Positions 49,439-59,400 of a DNA stretch of 64,000 nucleotides are shown here, piece by piece (within the stretch, counting starts at the first letter, position 1; every line of letters begins with the position of its first letter). The translations under genes were made by a program, and so were the position numbers. Below the pieces are notes generated by a model. It was not told the DNA's origin. It made no database searches and saw only the letters and a program-made list of their open reading frames with translations. Origin of the DNA: Streptomyces sp. LBL (GTDB lineage: Bacteria > Actinomycetota > Actinomycetes > Streptomycetales > Streptomycetaceae); assembly GCF_029893585.1 (NCBI RefSeq), contig NZ_JARXYX010000004.1, positions 1 through 64,000 on the forward strand, read 5' to 3'.

Positions 49439-49482
49439 GGGATGTGCCTCCAGTTACGTACGGAATTGTTCTTGGATCAACA

Positions 49483-49531
49483 CGCGAAAGGCGGACCCGC
49501 TTCCCGTGAGGGAAGTGAGGTCCGCCTCGCG
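49483..49531 (-). terminator. Composite hairpin between rpmA and obg
   Basis: CGCGA...TCGCG and GGCGGACC (49490-49497) / GGTCCGCC (49519-49526) enclose an inner CTTCCC/GGGAAG stem. It lies just past rpmA and would reduce transcription from the ribosomal genes into obg. Confidence 0.7.
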
Positions 49532-49542
49532 AAAGCTTCCGA

Positions 49543-49797
49543 TCAGGCGACCGGAACGATGTTCACGACCTTGCGACCACGGCTGGTGCCGAACTCCACC
49601 GCACCGGCCAGCAGCGCGAACAGCGTGTCGTCGCCGCCACGGCCGACGCCGGCGCCCGGGTGGAAGTGGGTGCCGCGCTGGCGGACCAGGATCTCGCCCG
49701 CGTTGACGACCTGACCACCGAAGCGCTTCACGCCGAGGCGCTGAGCGTTGGAGTCACGACCGTTACGGGTGGACGATGCGCCCTTCTTGTGTGCCAT
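49543..49797 (-). CDS. rpmA: 50S ribosomal protein L27
   Basis: This is an 84-residue protein ([25 protein letters not shown]) with the flexible N-terminus that reaches the peptidyl-transferase centre and the [16 protein letters not shown] segment. No cleavable N-terminal extension of the Firmicute type is present. GAGGAG lies just before ATG 49797. It is 14 bp from rplU. Confidence 0.98.
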   Translation of the reverse strand: MAHKKGASSTRNGRDSNAQRLGVKRFGGQVVNAGEILVRQRGTHFHPGAGVGRGGDDTLFALLAGAVEFGTSRGRKVVNIVPVA

Positions 49798-49811
49798 CTC
49801 TCCTCAGTCCC

Positions 49812-50132
49812 TTACTTCGCAGCCGCGGGGATCTCAGTGACCTTGATCGCCGTGTACTGCTGGCGGTGGCCCTGACGACGGCGGTAACCGGTCTTGTTCT
49901 TGTAGCGAAGGATGTCGATCTTCACACCCTTGTGGTGGTCCACGATCTCGGCCTGGACCTTGATGCCGGCCAGCACCCACGGGTCGCTGGTCACAGCCTC
50001 GCCGTCGACAACGAGCAGGGTCGAGAGCTCGACCGTGTCGCCAACCTCGGCAGTGGGAATCTTGTCAACCTCAACGATGTCGCCGACAGCAACCTTGTGC
50101 TGGCGACCACCGCTGCGCACGATGGCGTACAC
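49812..50132 (-). CDS. rplU: 50S ribosomal protein L21
   Basis: The 106-residue protein begins [24 protein letters not shown] and ends [18 protein letters not shown], which is diagnostic for L21. GTG 50132 is preceded by a GTGAGA-type ribosome-binding site. The in-frame upstream codons to 50162 are not conserved. It is first gene of rplU-rpmA-obg. In most Streptomyces rne is directly upstream; here the rml genes intervene. Confidence 0.97.
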   Translation of the reverse strand: MYAIVRSGGRQHKVAVGDIVEVDKIPTAEVGDTVELSTLLVVDGEAVTSDPWVLAGIKVQAEIVDHHKGVKIDILRYKNKTGYRRRQGHRQQYTAIKVTEIPAAAK

Positions 50133-50277
50133 GCAGATCTCACTCTCGCTCGGGAACGGCACCCCCGCAGTCCAGCCGCACGAGACACGAGCAGCCTCTC
50201 CTGAGCACCCAGTGCCCTGGAGGATGAGGTTTACGGGGATGTGACGCGTCTAGGGACACGCCGACGGTCCAGGTTAC

Positions 50278-50317
50278 GGGGCCGCGGCCGAAGGGGTCAA
50301 ACCGGGGCCGCGGCCGG
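50278..50317 (-). terminator. Terminator of the rmlC operon
   Basis: GGGGCCGCGGCCG occurs at 50278-50290 and again at 50304-50316. As GGCCGCGGCC is self-complementary, the two copies pair into a strong stem right after the rmlC stop. Confidence 0.6.
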
Positions 50318-50926
50318 TCACCTCGGGGCGCTTCGGTCGCCGAGGCTCTCCCGGTAGGCCACGCACTCCTCGTAGGAGGGCAGCAGTCCCTGCTCGCGGG
50401 CCTGGGCCAGGGTGGGCGCCTGCTCGTCCTTGGCGGAGAGCAGCGGGGCGATGTCCGCGGGCCAGTCGATGCCGAGGGCCGGGTCGAGCGGATGGATGCC
50501 GTGCTCGCGCTCGGGGGCGTAGCCCTCGGAGCAGAGGTAGACGACGGTGGCGTCGTCGGTGAGCGCCATGAAGCCGTGACCGAGGCCCTCGGAGAGGTAG
50601 ACCGCGTGGTGGTCCTGGTCGTCGAGGCGGACGGCCTCCCACTGGCCGAAGGTGGGCGAGCCGGTCCGGATGTCCACGATCACGTCGAGGACCGCGCCGC
50701 GTACGCACTTGACGTACTTGGCCTGGCCGGGCGGCACGTCCGCGAAGTGGATACCGCGCAGCGTGCCCCGGCTGGAGACGGACATGTTGGCCTGGGCCAG
50801 GGTGAACGGGTGGCCGGCCGCCTCGGTGAAGGGAGGCGCCTTGAACCACTCGTGGAAACTGCCCCGGCCGTCGGGGAAGACCTTCGGCTCGTGCACCCAG
50901 GCACCGGAAAGGGAAAGGGGTCGCAT
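50318..50926 (-). CDS. rmlC: dTDP-4-dehydrorhamnose 3,5-epimerase
   Basis: The 202-residue cupin has the RmlC hallmarks: FHEWFKAPPF, QANMSVSSRGTLRGIHF with catalytic His, KYVKCVRGAVLDVIVDIR, VYLSEGLGHGFMAL and YLCSEGYAPERE. It epimerises C3 and C5 of dTDP-4-keto-6-deoxyglucose. ATG 50926 lies 11 bp after the glycosyltransferase stop. Confidence 0.95.
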   Translation of the reverse strand: MRPLSLSGAWVHEPKVFPDGRGSFHEWFKAPPFTEAAGHPFTLAQANMSVSSRGTLRGIHFADVPPGQAKYVKCVRGAVLDVIVDIRTGSPTFGQWEAVRLDDQDHHAVYLSEGLGHGFMALTDDATVVYLCSEGYAPEREHGIHPLDPALGIDWPADIAPLLSAKDEQAPTLAQAREQGLLPSYEECVAYRESLGDRSAPR

Positions 50927-50936
50927 CGCGGGGTCC

Positions 50937-52979
50937 TCAGCTCTTGTTCTGCTGGTTCGTCAGGGCGCGCTTGATGCGCCCGGCCGCCCGGCGCCACAGC
51001 GGACGCGAGGCGGGCTTCTGCTGCGGGGCGGACTGCTTCCCCGACTTGGCCGGCGGGGTGTGCCGGTCGATCACCCGGGCGACGCCGTCGGCGTCCACCA
51101 CCACGTCGACCGGGAGCCGGGTCCAGCGTGCCGCGCCACGGGCGGCGGACGGTACACCGATCCGGACCGCCCAGCGGCGCCCGATGAGCCGATCCAGCGG
51201 TAGCGGGGCGCTCACGGTACGGCCGTCCACCACGGCGTCGGCGGGGAATTTGCCCACGTTCTTGCGCTCGAAACGCAGCCGCACCGGGTCCGTGCCATCC
51301 GGATCCGCGCCATCCGGGTCCGTGCCATCCGGATCCGCGCCCTTGGCCGCGAGGTGCAGCGGCAGCGGGAGCCGGACCATGGAACCGTCGACCACGGCCG
51401 CGGCCGGGTCCATCAGCGCCACCGCCTCGCGCTCCAGTTTGTTGGTGTGCTGGTCGACGTCGAGGGAGAGGTTGCCGGGCCCGTCGGTCCAGTACGGCAG
51501 GACCAGCCGTCTCGGCGCACCGGTGAGCGCGGCCAGGCGCCCACCGTCCACGTCCTCGCCGCGCACCGCGCCGAGCCGGGTCTCCTTGCTCCAGCCGCAG
51601 GACTTGATGCGCATGTGCAGGTCCCAGATGCCCTTGTCCAGGGGGGCGCCGGCGGCCGCCGTCTCCGGGTCGAGCACGGCGCGTGCCGTGATCCGCTGGC
51701 GGAAGGAACCCTCGCCCGCCTCCAGACGGTGCGGTTCGCACTCGACCGGCAGGTAGTACTGCGTGGCGTCCTCGCGGTGCCGGACCACCAGGTCCACGTC
51801 GCCGCGGTCCACCGGGGCGTCCAGGGCGATGTCCTGGCCGGCCAGTGCCTCCAGCGCCTTGTCGGAGAGCGGCAGGCCGAGCAGGTCGCGCTCACCGTCC
51901 CGGCGGAAGGTCATCGGGGCGCCGTCGACCTGGTACTCGGCGTCGAAGCCGATGTTCAGAACGCCGCCCTCCCACGCCAGGGAGGACAGGTTGCCGGTGG
52001 GCTTGATGCCGGCCTCCCAGCGGGCGAGTGCCCGGATGTCCTGGTAGAGGTCGGCGGCGATGAGTCCGGCCACCACCCGCTGGGTGGGGGCGACCTTGGC
52101 GAACACGCCCGGCCCGAAGCGTTCGGTGACCACGCCGCGGATCTCGCGGTACAGCTCCTCGGCATAGTCCTCGGGGAGCTTGAGGAGCCGCGCGCCGCGC
52201 AGCCGCTCGACCATCTCGTTGCGCAGCCAGCGACTGTAGAGCTTGTCGCGCAGCGGACCGGGCTCGGTGAGCTCCTCGACCACGTCGAGAGCCTCGCGGA
52301 GGTTCCCGAAGTAGCCGGCCGGGTCGAAGCGCTGGAAGCCGGCGTTGGAGCCGTCGTCGCGGGTGATGTGGTAGTAGCACAGGTAGTCGCCGAGGACGGC
52401 GACACTCTTCGCCCGGAGATACGCCTCGGCGACGAAGACGTGGTCCTCCAGCCGCCGACGGCCCTCCTTGAAGCGCATGTTGTGCTCGTTCAGGAACTCC
52501 CGGCGGAACATCTTGTGCGGGGTGAGGCTGTCGATCAACGGCGCGTTCGCCACCGTGGCGCGCGGCCGGTTGACGCGGAACAGCTCCTGCGGGACCGGGC
52601 GGCCGATGCCCGCCATCTTGCCGACGACCACGTCGGCGTCGTTCGCCTTGCCGTAGTCGTACATCCGCTCCAGGGCCTCGTCGCCGAGCCAGTCGTCGTG
52701 GTCGACGAACATCACGTACTCGCCGCGGGCGGCGTCGACCCCGGTGTTGCGGGGGCGGCCGGACCAGCCGGAGGACTCCTGGTGGATGACGTGCATGTGA
52801 GGGTGCTCGGCCGCCAACTGGTCCAGGCGGGCAGGCGTCTCGTCGGTGGAGCCGTCGTCGACGAAGAAGACCTCGAACTCGTCGGGGGTGAGGCTCTGAC
52901 GCAGCAGGGACGAGACGCAGTCCTCGACGTATTTGCCGGGGTTGTAGACCGCGATGACGACGCTGACCTTGGCTGTCAC
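50937..52979 (-). CDS. TarS-like family 2 glycosyltransferase with long C-terminal region (680 aa)
   Basis: The N-terminal GT-A domain (KVSVVIAVYNPGKYVEDCVSS, VDDGSTDETP, GRPRNTGV, MFVDHDDW, LEDHVFVAEAYLRAKSVAVL) belongs to the same group as the 407-residue enzyme at 39679 and to TarS. Residues about 330-640 are beta-rich and probably form polymer-binding domains. A DPDG(T/A) repeat is encoded at 51286-51341. The C-terminus is basic. GTG 52979 overlaps the rmlD stop (GTGA), tying it to rhamnose synthesis, so rhamnose is a plausible donor sugar (inference). Confidence 0.88.
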   Translation of the reverse strand: MTAKVSVVIAVYNPGKYVEDCVSSLLRQSLTPDEFEVFFVDDGSTDETPARLDQLAAEHPHMHVIHQESSGWSGRPRNTGVDAARGEYVMFVDHDDWLGDEALERMYDYGKANDADVVVGKMAGIGRPVPQELFRVNRPRATVANAPLIDSLTPHKMFRREFLNEHNMRFKEGRRRLEDHVFVAEAYLRAKSVAVLGDYLCYYHITRDDGSNAGFQRFDPAGYFGNLREALDVVEELTEPGPLRDKLYSRWLRNEMVERLRGARLLKLPEDYAEELYREIRGVVTERFGPGVFAKVAPTQRVVAGLIAADLYQDIRALARWEAGIKPTGNLSSLAWEGGVLNIGFDAEYQVDGAPMTFRRDGERDLLGLPLSDKALEALAGQDIALDAPVDRGDVDLVVRHREDATQYYLPVECEPHRLEAGEGSFRQRITARAVLDPETAAAGAPLDKGIWDLHMRIKSCGWSKETRLGAVRGEDVDGGRLAALTGAPRRLVLPYWTDGPGNLSLDVDQHTNKLEREAVALMDPAAAVVDGSMVRLPLPLHLAAKGADPDGTDPDGADPDGTDPVRLRFERKNVGKFPADAVVDGRTVSAPLPLDRLIGRRWAVRIGVPSAARGAARWTRLPVDVVVDADGVARVIDRHTPPAKSGKQSAPQQKPASRPLWRRAAGRIKRALTNQQNKS
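51286..51341. repeat. 15-bp tandem repeat inside the glycosyltransferase gene
   Basis: Nearly four units of GGATCCGCGCCATCC / GGGTCCGTGCCATCC alternate and encode (DPDG-A/T)n on the minus strand. Confidence 0.75.
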
Positions 52980-53899
52980 GCCGGGTTCTCCTTCTCGCGG
53001 ACCCGGTGGATCTCCGGGAACGCCTGGGTGAGGGCCGCGCGCCAGTCGCGCAGCGGCTCGATACCGGCCGGTCCGAAGCGCTCGTGGCCGAGCACGCTGT
53101 AGGCCGGGCGGGGGGCGGGACGGGTGAACGCCCCGCTGGTGGTCGGGCGGACCCGGTCCGGGTCGGTGCCGAGCAGGCGGAAGATCTCCCGGGTGAAGCC
53201 GTACCAGCTGGTCTCACCGGAGCTGGTGCCGTGGTAGATCCCGGCCGGGGCGGTGCCGGCCAGGGCTCCGCGTCCCAGATCGAGCAGCAGACCGGCCAGA
53301 TCGGCGCTCCAGGTGGGCTGGCCACGCTGGTCGTCCACGACGTCCAGGGTGTCGCGCTCGCCCGCCAGACGGATCATGGTGCGGACGAAGTTGGGGCCGC
53401 CCGCGCCGTACAGCCAGGCGGTGCGGACCACGTAGCCGCGGTCCGGGAGGGTCTTCAGGACGGCCTGCTCACCGGCGAGCTTGGTGCGGCCGTACGCACT
53501 GCGCGGGTCGGTGGGGGCGTCCTCGGCGTACGGGGTGGTGGCGTCGCCGGCGAAGACGTAGTCGGTGGAGACGTGGAGCAGGACGGCGCCGGTCGCGGCG
53601 CAGGCGGCGGCGAGGTGGGCCGGGCCGTCGCCGTTGATGCGCAGCGCCTCGGCCTCACGGGTCTCGGCGTCGTCCACGGCGGTCCAGGCCGCGCAGTTGA
53701 CGACCACGGCGGGGCGGTGCCGCTCCAGCGCGCGCTGTACGGCCGCGGGATCGGTGAGGTCCAGCGCCGCGCGGTCCAGCGCGACGGACTGCTCACCGTC
53801 GGCGGTCAGCCTGGCCAGCACGTCCTGGCCGAGCATGCCGCCCGCTCCGGTGACCAGCCAGCCGGCCGGCGCGCTTGCCCGTCCTTGGGTCGGATTCAT
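52976..53899 (-). CDS. rmlD: dTDP-4-dehydrorhamnose reductase
   Basis: The 307-residue extended SDR has GWLVTGAGGMLGQDV for NADPH binding, STDYVFAGDATTPYAEDAPTDPRSAYGRTKLAGE with the Tyr/Lys pair, and PTWSADLAGLLLDL. It performs the last step to dTDP-L-rhamnose. ATG 53899. The 234-base gap before it contains a terminator of rmlB and degenerate GGGACGGCCCTGGTG-type repeats, so it probably has its own promoter. Confidence 0.95.
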   Translation of the reverse strand: MNPTQGRASAPAGWLVTGAGGMLGQDVLARLTADGEQSVALDRAALDLTDPAAVQRALERHRPAVVVNCAAWTAVDDAETREAEALRINGDGPAHLAAACAATGAVLLHVSTDYVFAGDATTPYAEDAPTDPRSAYGRTKLAGEQAVLKTLPDRGYVVRTAWLYGAGGPNFVRTMIRLAGERDTLDVVDDQRGQPTWSADLAGLLLDLGRGALAGTAPAGIYHGTSSGETSWYGFTREIFRLLGTDPDRVRPTTSGAFTRPAPRPAYSVLGHERFGPAGIEPLRDWRAALTQAFPEIHRVREKENPA

Positions 53900-54091
53900 G
53901 CTTCTGCTGTGTCCTCTGTACGGGTACGGGGTGGCGCGGGTGGACGGGACGACCCGGGTGCGGGGGACGGCCCTGGTGGGCGACGGGACAGCCCGGGCGT
54001 GTCGGTCACGGCCCTGGTGTGTGGGACCACCCTGGTGTAGAGGACGGTCTGGGCCACCGCCGGGTTCCCGGCAGCGCCCGGAACACGGGAA

Positions 54092-54116
54092 CGGGCCCGG
54101 GGCGGACCCGGGCCCG
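54092..54116 (-). terminator. Terminator of rmlAB
   Basis: CGGGCCCGGG (54092-54101) and CCCGGGCCCG (54107-54116) form a 10-bp stem, 18 nt after the rmlB stop. Confidence 0.7.
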
Positions 54117-54133
54117 GTATGACGGCGGGCGCG

Positions 54134-55144
54134 TCAGCCGAGGGCCGCCCGTTCCTTCAACGGCTCCCACCAGGCGCGGTGGTCGCGGTACCACTGGACC
54201 GTCTCCGCGAGGCCCTGCTCGAAGCTCTTGCGGGGCTCGTACCCGAGTTCCTCGCGGATCTTCGTGCAGTCGACGGAGTAGCGGCGGTCGTGGCCCTTGC
54301 GGTCCTCGACGTACTCGACGCTGGTCTCCCAGTCGGCGCCGCACGCCTTGAGCAACAGCCCGGTGAGCTCCTTGTTGGAGAGTTCGGTGCCGCCGCCGAT
54401 GTTGTAGACCTCACCCGCGCGGCCCTTGGTGCGGACCAGCTCGATGCCCTGGACGTGGTCGTCGATGTGCAGCCAGTCGCGGACGTTTGCGCCGTCGCCG
54501 TACAGCGGGACCTTCTTGCCGTCGAGAAGGTTGGTGACGAAGAGCGGGATGACCTTCTCGGGGAAGTGGTGGTGCCCGTAGTTGTTGGAACAGCGGGTGA
54601 CGCGGACGTCCAGGCCGTGGGTGCGGTGGTACGACAGCGCGATGAGGTCGCTGGAGGCCTTCGCCGAGGAGTAGGGCGAGTTGGGCTCCAGCGGGTGGGT
54701 CTCGGGCCAGGAGCCCTCGTCGATCGAGCCGTAGACCTCGTCGGTGGAGATGTGCACGAAGGTCTTGATGCCGGCCCGGTGCGCCGCGTCGATGAGCGTG
54801 TGCGTGCCGACCACGTTGGTGCGGACGAACTCCGCGCCGCCGTCGATGGAGCGGTCGACATGCGACTCGGCGGCGAAGTGCACGACCTGGTCGTGCTCGG
54901 CCATCAGCTTGCCGACCAGCTCGGGATCGCAGATGTCGCCCTGCACGAAGGCGAACCGCGGGTGCTCGCGCACCTCGTCGAGGTTGGCCGGGTTGCCCGC
55001 GTACGTCAGCTTGTCCAGGACGGTGATCGCGACATCACCGGGACCCTGGGGGCCGAGCAGTGTACGGACGTAGTGCGAGCCGATGAAACCGGCACCGCCG
55101 GTCACCAGGATCCGGGTCGGGTGGGCGGGAGAGGGGGCCGTCAT
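54134..55144 (-). CDS. rmlB: dTDP-glucose 4,6-dehydratase
   Basis: The 336-residue SDR has ILVTGGAGFIGSHYVR, AESHVDRSI, STDEVYGSI and the catalytic YSSAK. It converts dTDP-glucose to the 4-keto-6-deoxy sugar. ATG 55144 overlaps the rmlA stop (ATGA), giving a coupled rmlA-rmlB pair. Confidence 0.96.
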   Translation of the reverse strand: MTAPSPAHPTRILVTGGAGFIGSHYVRTLLGPQGPGDVAITVLDKLTYAGNPANLDEVREHPRFAFVQGDICDPELVGKLMAEHDQVVHFAAESHVDRSIDGGAEFVRTNVVGTHTLIDAAHRAGIKTFVHISTDEVYGSIDEGSWPETHPLEPNSPYSSAKASSDLIALSYHRTHGLDVRVTRCSNNYGHHHFPEKVIPLFVTNLLDGKKVPLYGDGANVRDWLHIDDHVQGIELVRTKGRAGEVYNIGGGTELSNKELTGLLLKACGADWETSVEYVEDRKGHDRRYSVDCTKIREELGYEPRKSFEQGLAETVQWYRDHRAWWEPLKERAALG

Positions 55145-56208
55145 GAAGAGATCTGCACCTTGCTGTGATCACCGAGCACGAGCCGGTGGGCCTTGGGGTT
55201 ACGGGGAGCGGGCGTCACCTCGACGTCCCGCCCGATGAGCGAGGCCTCCACCCGGCGCACACCGGTCACGGACGAACCGCGCAGCACGATGGAGTACTCG
55301 ATTTCGCTGTCCTCGATACGGCAGTCCTCCGAGACCGAGGTGAAGGGGCCGACGTACGCGTCGTTGACCACCGAACCGGCGCCGATGATCACGGGTCCGA
55401 CGATCCGGCTGCCGCTGACGCGGGCGCCCTCCTCGATGCGTACCCTGCCGATGATCTCGCTGTTCTCGTCCACCGTGCCCGCGTTCAGCGGCTGCACGGT
55501 CTCCAGGACGGACCGGTTGACCTCCAGCATGTCGGTGACGTTGCCGGTGTCCTTCCAGTAGCCGGAGATCGTGGTGGACCGGACGTCACGCCTCTCGTCG
55601 ATCAGCCACTGGATGGCGTGCGTGATCTCCAGCTCGCCGCGCCAGGAGGGCTCGATGGAGCGGACGGCCTCGTGGATGGCCTGGGTGAACAGATAGACGC
55701 CGACGAGCGCCAGATCGCTCTTGGGCTGCTTCGGTTTCTCCTCCAGGTTCACCACCCGGCCCTCGCCGTCGAGTTCCGCGACGCCGAACGAGGTGGGGTT
55801 GGGGACCTTGGTCAGCAGGATCTGCGCGTCGGGTCGCTCCGCGCGGAACTCCTCCACCAGACCGGTGATGCCACCGACGATGAAGTTGTCACCGAGGTAC
55901 ATGACGAAGTCGTCGTCGCCGAGGAAGTCCTGGGCGATGAGGACGGCGTGGGCGAGGCCCAGCGGCGCCTCCTGCGGGATGTAGGTGACCTTGATCCCGA
56001 ACTGGGAGCCGTCGCCCACCGCCGCGCGGATCTCGTCCGCGGTGTCCCCGACGACGATGCCGACCTCGTCGATCCCGGCTTCGGCGATCGCTTCGAGGCC
56101 GTAGAAAAGCACAGGCTTGTTGGCGACCGGCACCAGCTGTTTGGCTGAGGTATGAGTGATCGGGCGGAGGCGGGTACCCGCTCCCCCGGAGAGCACGAGA
56201 GCCTTCAC
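55141..56208 (-). CDS. rmlA: Glucose-1-phosphate thymidylyltransferase (long form)
   Basis: The 355-residue protein has the nucleotidyltransferase signature KALVLSGGAGTRLRP, YLGDNFI and ELEITHAIQ, plus a C-terminal left-handed beta-helix (hexapeptide-like VIIGAGSVVNDAYVGPF), as in StrD-type enzymes of actinobacteria. It makes dTDP-glucose, the first step to dTDP-rhamnose. GTG 56208 is chosen by homology; the ribosome-binding site is weak. The A/T-richer 5' region to about 56340 probably holds the operon promoter. Confidence 0.94.
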   Translation of the reverse strand: MKALVLSGGAGTRLRPITHTSAKQLVPVANKPVLFYGLEAIAEAGIDEVGIVVGDTADEIRAAVGDGSQFGIKVTYIPQEAPLGLAHAVLIAQDFLGDDDFVMYLGDNFIVGGITGLVEEFRAERPDAQILLTKVPNPTSFGVAELDGEGRVVNLEEKPKQPKSDLALVGVYLFTQAIHEAVRSIEPSWRGELEITHAIQWLIDERRDVRSTTISGYWKDTGNVTDMLEVNRSVLETVQPLNAGTVDENSEIIGRVRIEEGARVSGSRIVGPVIIGAGSVVNDAYVGPFTSVSEDCRIEDSEIEYSIVLRGSSVTGVRRVEASLIGRDVEVTPAPRNPKAHRLVLGDHSKVQISS

Positions 56209-56372
56209 GTAATGCGCCCCAATACTGTGCACTTACGGGGATAAAAATCCCGGCTTGTACGAATTTAGCGTCAATCTCGGCTCACATCATAACCTTGCCG
56301 AGGGATCATTGATTCACCTTTCGTTCACACCCTCGTCCCCTGGGTGAACGAAACGCGCGGAGTAAAACGTAA

Positions 56373-56402
56373 TCCGCCCCCGGTCGTCGAACCGGGGGCG
56401 GA
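56373..56402 (-). terminator. rne terminator
   Basis: TCCGCCCCCGG (56373-56383) and CCGGGGGCGGA (56392-56402) form an 11-bp stem, 25 nt after the rne stop. Confidence 0.8.
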
Positions 56403-56426
56403 CCACGTTCTTTTCGGTGCGGGCCG

Positions 56427-59400
56427 TCAGTCCTCGTCCGCCGAGGTCGAGACGGACGGGACCGGCTGCTGCTCGGCCGCCGCCGTCTTCTTCGACGCCG
56501 CCTTCTTGGCGGTCGTCGTCTTGACCGCCTTCTTGGCCGTCGTCTTCTTCGCGGCCGTCTTCTTGGCCGCGGTCTTCTTGGTGGCGGCCTTCTTCGCCGT
56601 GGCCTTCTTGGCCGTCTTACGGGCCGTCTTCTTGGCCGGAGCAGCGTCGTCCGCCGCCGCTTCCTCGGTCGGCTCCTCCGTGGCAGCCGGCTCCTCCGTG
56701 ACCGCCCGCTCCTCCGCGGCAGCCGGGACGACCACGACGGCCGCCTCCTCGGACGCGGTGGGCGCGGTGGCCTTGCGCACGGCGCGGCGCCTCGGCCGGG
56801 CCGGGGCGGCGCTCTCGGCGGGTGCCTCGGCGACCGACTCGGTCTGCTCGGCGGCCGCTGCGACCGCAGCCTGATCGACCCCCGGTTCGGGCGCCACGGG
56901 TGCGGTCTCGGCGACCGTCACGACGGCCGCCTCGGCTCCCGCGGGCGAACCAGCCGGCGCGGACGCCTTACGGGTCGCGCGACGCCGGGTACGGCCCTTG
57001 GGTGCGGCCTCCTCGGCGGACGGGGCCGGAGCCTCGACGACCGGAGCCTCGACGACCGAAGCCTCGACGACCGGGTCCTCCGCGGCAGCGGGCTCGGCGT
57101 GCGCGACCGCGGCCTCCTGCGGCTGCACCGGACGCTCGATCTCTTCCTGGACCGTCACGTCCTGGGCCGTCGGAGCGTCGGCGCGCGTGTCGGCCTTCGC
57201 CTCGGCCTCCGCCTCGGCGCGCCGGTCACCGCGTCGGCCACCGCGGCGGCCGTCCCGCCTCTCGACGCGCCTGTCCTCGCGCGTCTCGTCCCACTTGTCG
57301 CCGCGGCTGTCGTCACGGCTGTCGTCGCGGCTGTCGTCGCGGTTGGGCGTGCCCGCCGGAGCCGACGCCCGTCGGCTCGCCCGGCGCCGCGAGCGCCCCC
57401 GGCCGGCCGCGGCCTCCGCCTCGGCGACGCTGTTGTACAGCTCCTCGTCGGGCACGAACGCGGGCTCGGCCAGCGCCACCGGCTCGGCGACCTCCGCGGC
57501 GACCTCGGCCTCGCTCTCCTCCAGAACCTCAGGAGTCTCGACGTCCGTCTCGTGCTCGTGGACGTCACCGCCCCGCCCGCGCTTGCGGCGCTTGCCGCCG
57601 CCGCCACCGACGGCGGACGGCTGCTCCATGTGCACGATGACACCGCGGCCGTTGCAGTGGACGCAGGTCTCGGAGAACGACTCCAGCAGCCCCTGGCCGA
57701 CCCGCTTACGGGTCATCTGCACGAGCCCCAGCGAGGTCACCTCGGCCACCTGGTGCTTCGTACGGTCGCGGCCCAGGGACTCCAGCAGGCGCCGCAGGAC
57801 CAGGTCGCGGTTGGACTCCAGGACCATGTCGATGAAGTCGATGACGATGATGCCGCCGAGGTCGCGCAGCCGCAGCTGGCGCACGATCTCCTCGGCCGCC
57901 TCCAGGTTGTTCCTGGTGACCGTCTCCTCGAGGTTGCCGCCCTGACCGGTGAACTTTCCGGTGTTGACGTCGACGACGATCATCGCCTCGGTCCGGTCGA
58001 TCACCAGCGAACCGCCGCTGGGCAGCCAGACCTTGCGGTCCAGCGCCTTGGCGAGCTGCTCGTCGATCCGGTACGTGGCGAAGACGTCGACCTCGGAGGT
58101 CCACCTGGACAGCCGGTCCGCCAGGTCGGGCGCGACGTGCGCGACGTACCCGTGGATGGTCGACCAGGCCTCGTCGCCGCTGACAATGACCTTGGTGAAG
58201 TCCTCGTTGAAGATGTCCCGCACGACCCGGACGGTCATGTCCGGCTCGCCGTACAGCAGCGTCGGCGCGTTGCCGCCGTTCTTGGCGTTCTTCTGGATGT
58301 CCTCCCACTGCCCCTGCAGCCGCTCGACGTCACGGCGCAGCTCGTCCTCGCTCGCGCCCTCGGCGGCGGTGCGCACGATGACACCGGCGTCCTCGGGGAC
58401 GATCCTCTTGAGGATGGTCTTCAGCCGGGCCCGCTCGGTGTCGGGCAGCTTGCGGCTGATGCCCGTCATCGAGCCCTCGGGCACGTACACGAGGTAGCGG
58501 CCCGGGAGGGAGACCTGGCTGGTCAGACGGGCTCCCTTGTGTCCGATCGGGTCCTTGGTGACCTGCACGAGGACCGGCTGGCCGGACTTCAGGGCGGACT
58601 CGATGCGGCGCGGCCCATGGGCCATGCCCAGCGCCTCGAAGTTCACCTCACCGGCGTACAGGACGGCGTTGCGGCCCTTGCCGATGTCGATGAACGCGGC
58701 CTCCATGGACGGCAGCACGTTCTGGACCTTGCCCAGGTAGACGTTGCCGACGTACGAGGTCGCCTGCTCCTTGTTGACGTAGTGCTCGACGAGAACGCCG
58801 TCCTCCAGGACGCCGATCTGGGTGCGCTCACCGCTCTGCCGGACGACCATCACCCGCTCGACGGCCTCACGGCGGGCCAGGAACTCGGCCTCGGTGATGA
58901 TCGGAACGCGTCGGCGGCCCTGCTCACGGCCTTCCCGGCGGCGCTGCTTCTTGGCCTCCAGACGCGTCGAGCCCTTGATGGACTGCACCTCGTCGGACGG
59001 CTCGGCGGCCTTGCGCGGCTCCCGGACCTTCACGACGGTGCGCTCGGGGTCGCCCTCGTCCGGCTCGGTGTCGGGGGACGTGTCCCCGGCACGACGACGC
59101 CGGCGCCGACGCCGGCGGCTGCTGCTGGAGCCACCGGAGTCCTCGTGGTCGTCCGCGTCGTCGGTCTCAGCGTCCTCCTCGACCTGTTCCGCGGTGTCCT
59201 CGGCGTTGTGCGCGGCCTGGGCGACGGCCAGGTGCTCGGCATCGCCCTCCTGGCCCTCGCCGGACTCGGCGTCGGCATCGCCGGAGTCGCCCCGGCGACG
59301 GCGACGGCCGCCCCGACGGCGACGACGGCGGGAGCCGGTCTCCTCGTTGTCGTCCCCATCGAGGTCGACGGTCTCCGCGGACTCGTCGCTCTCGTCGCTC

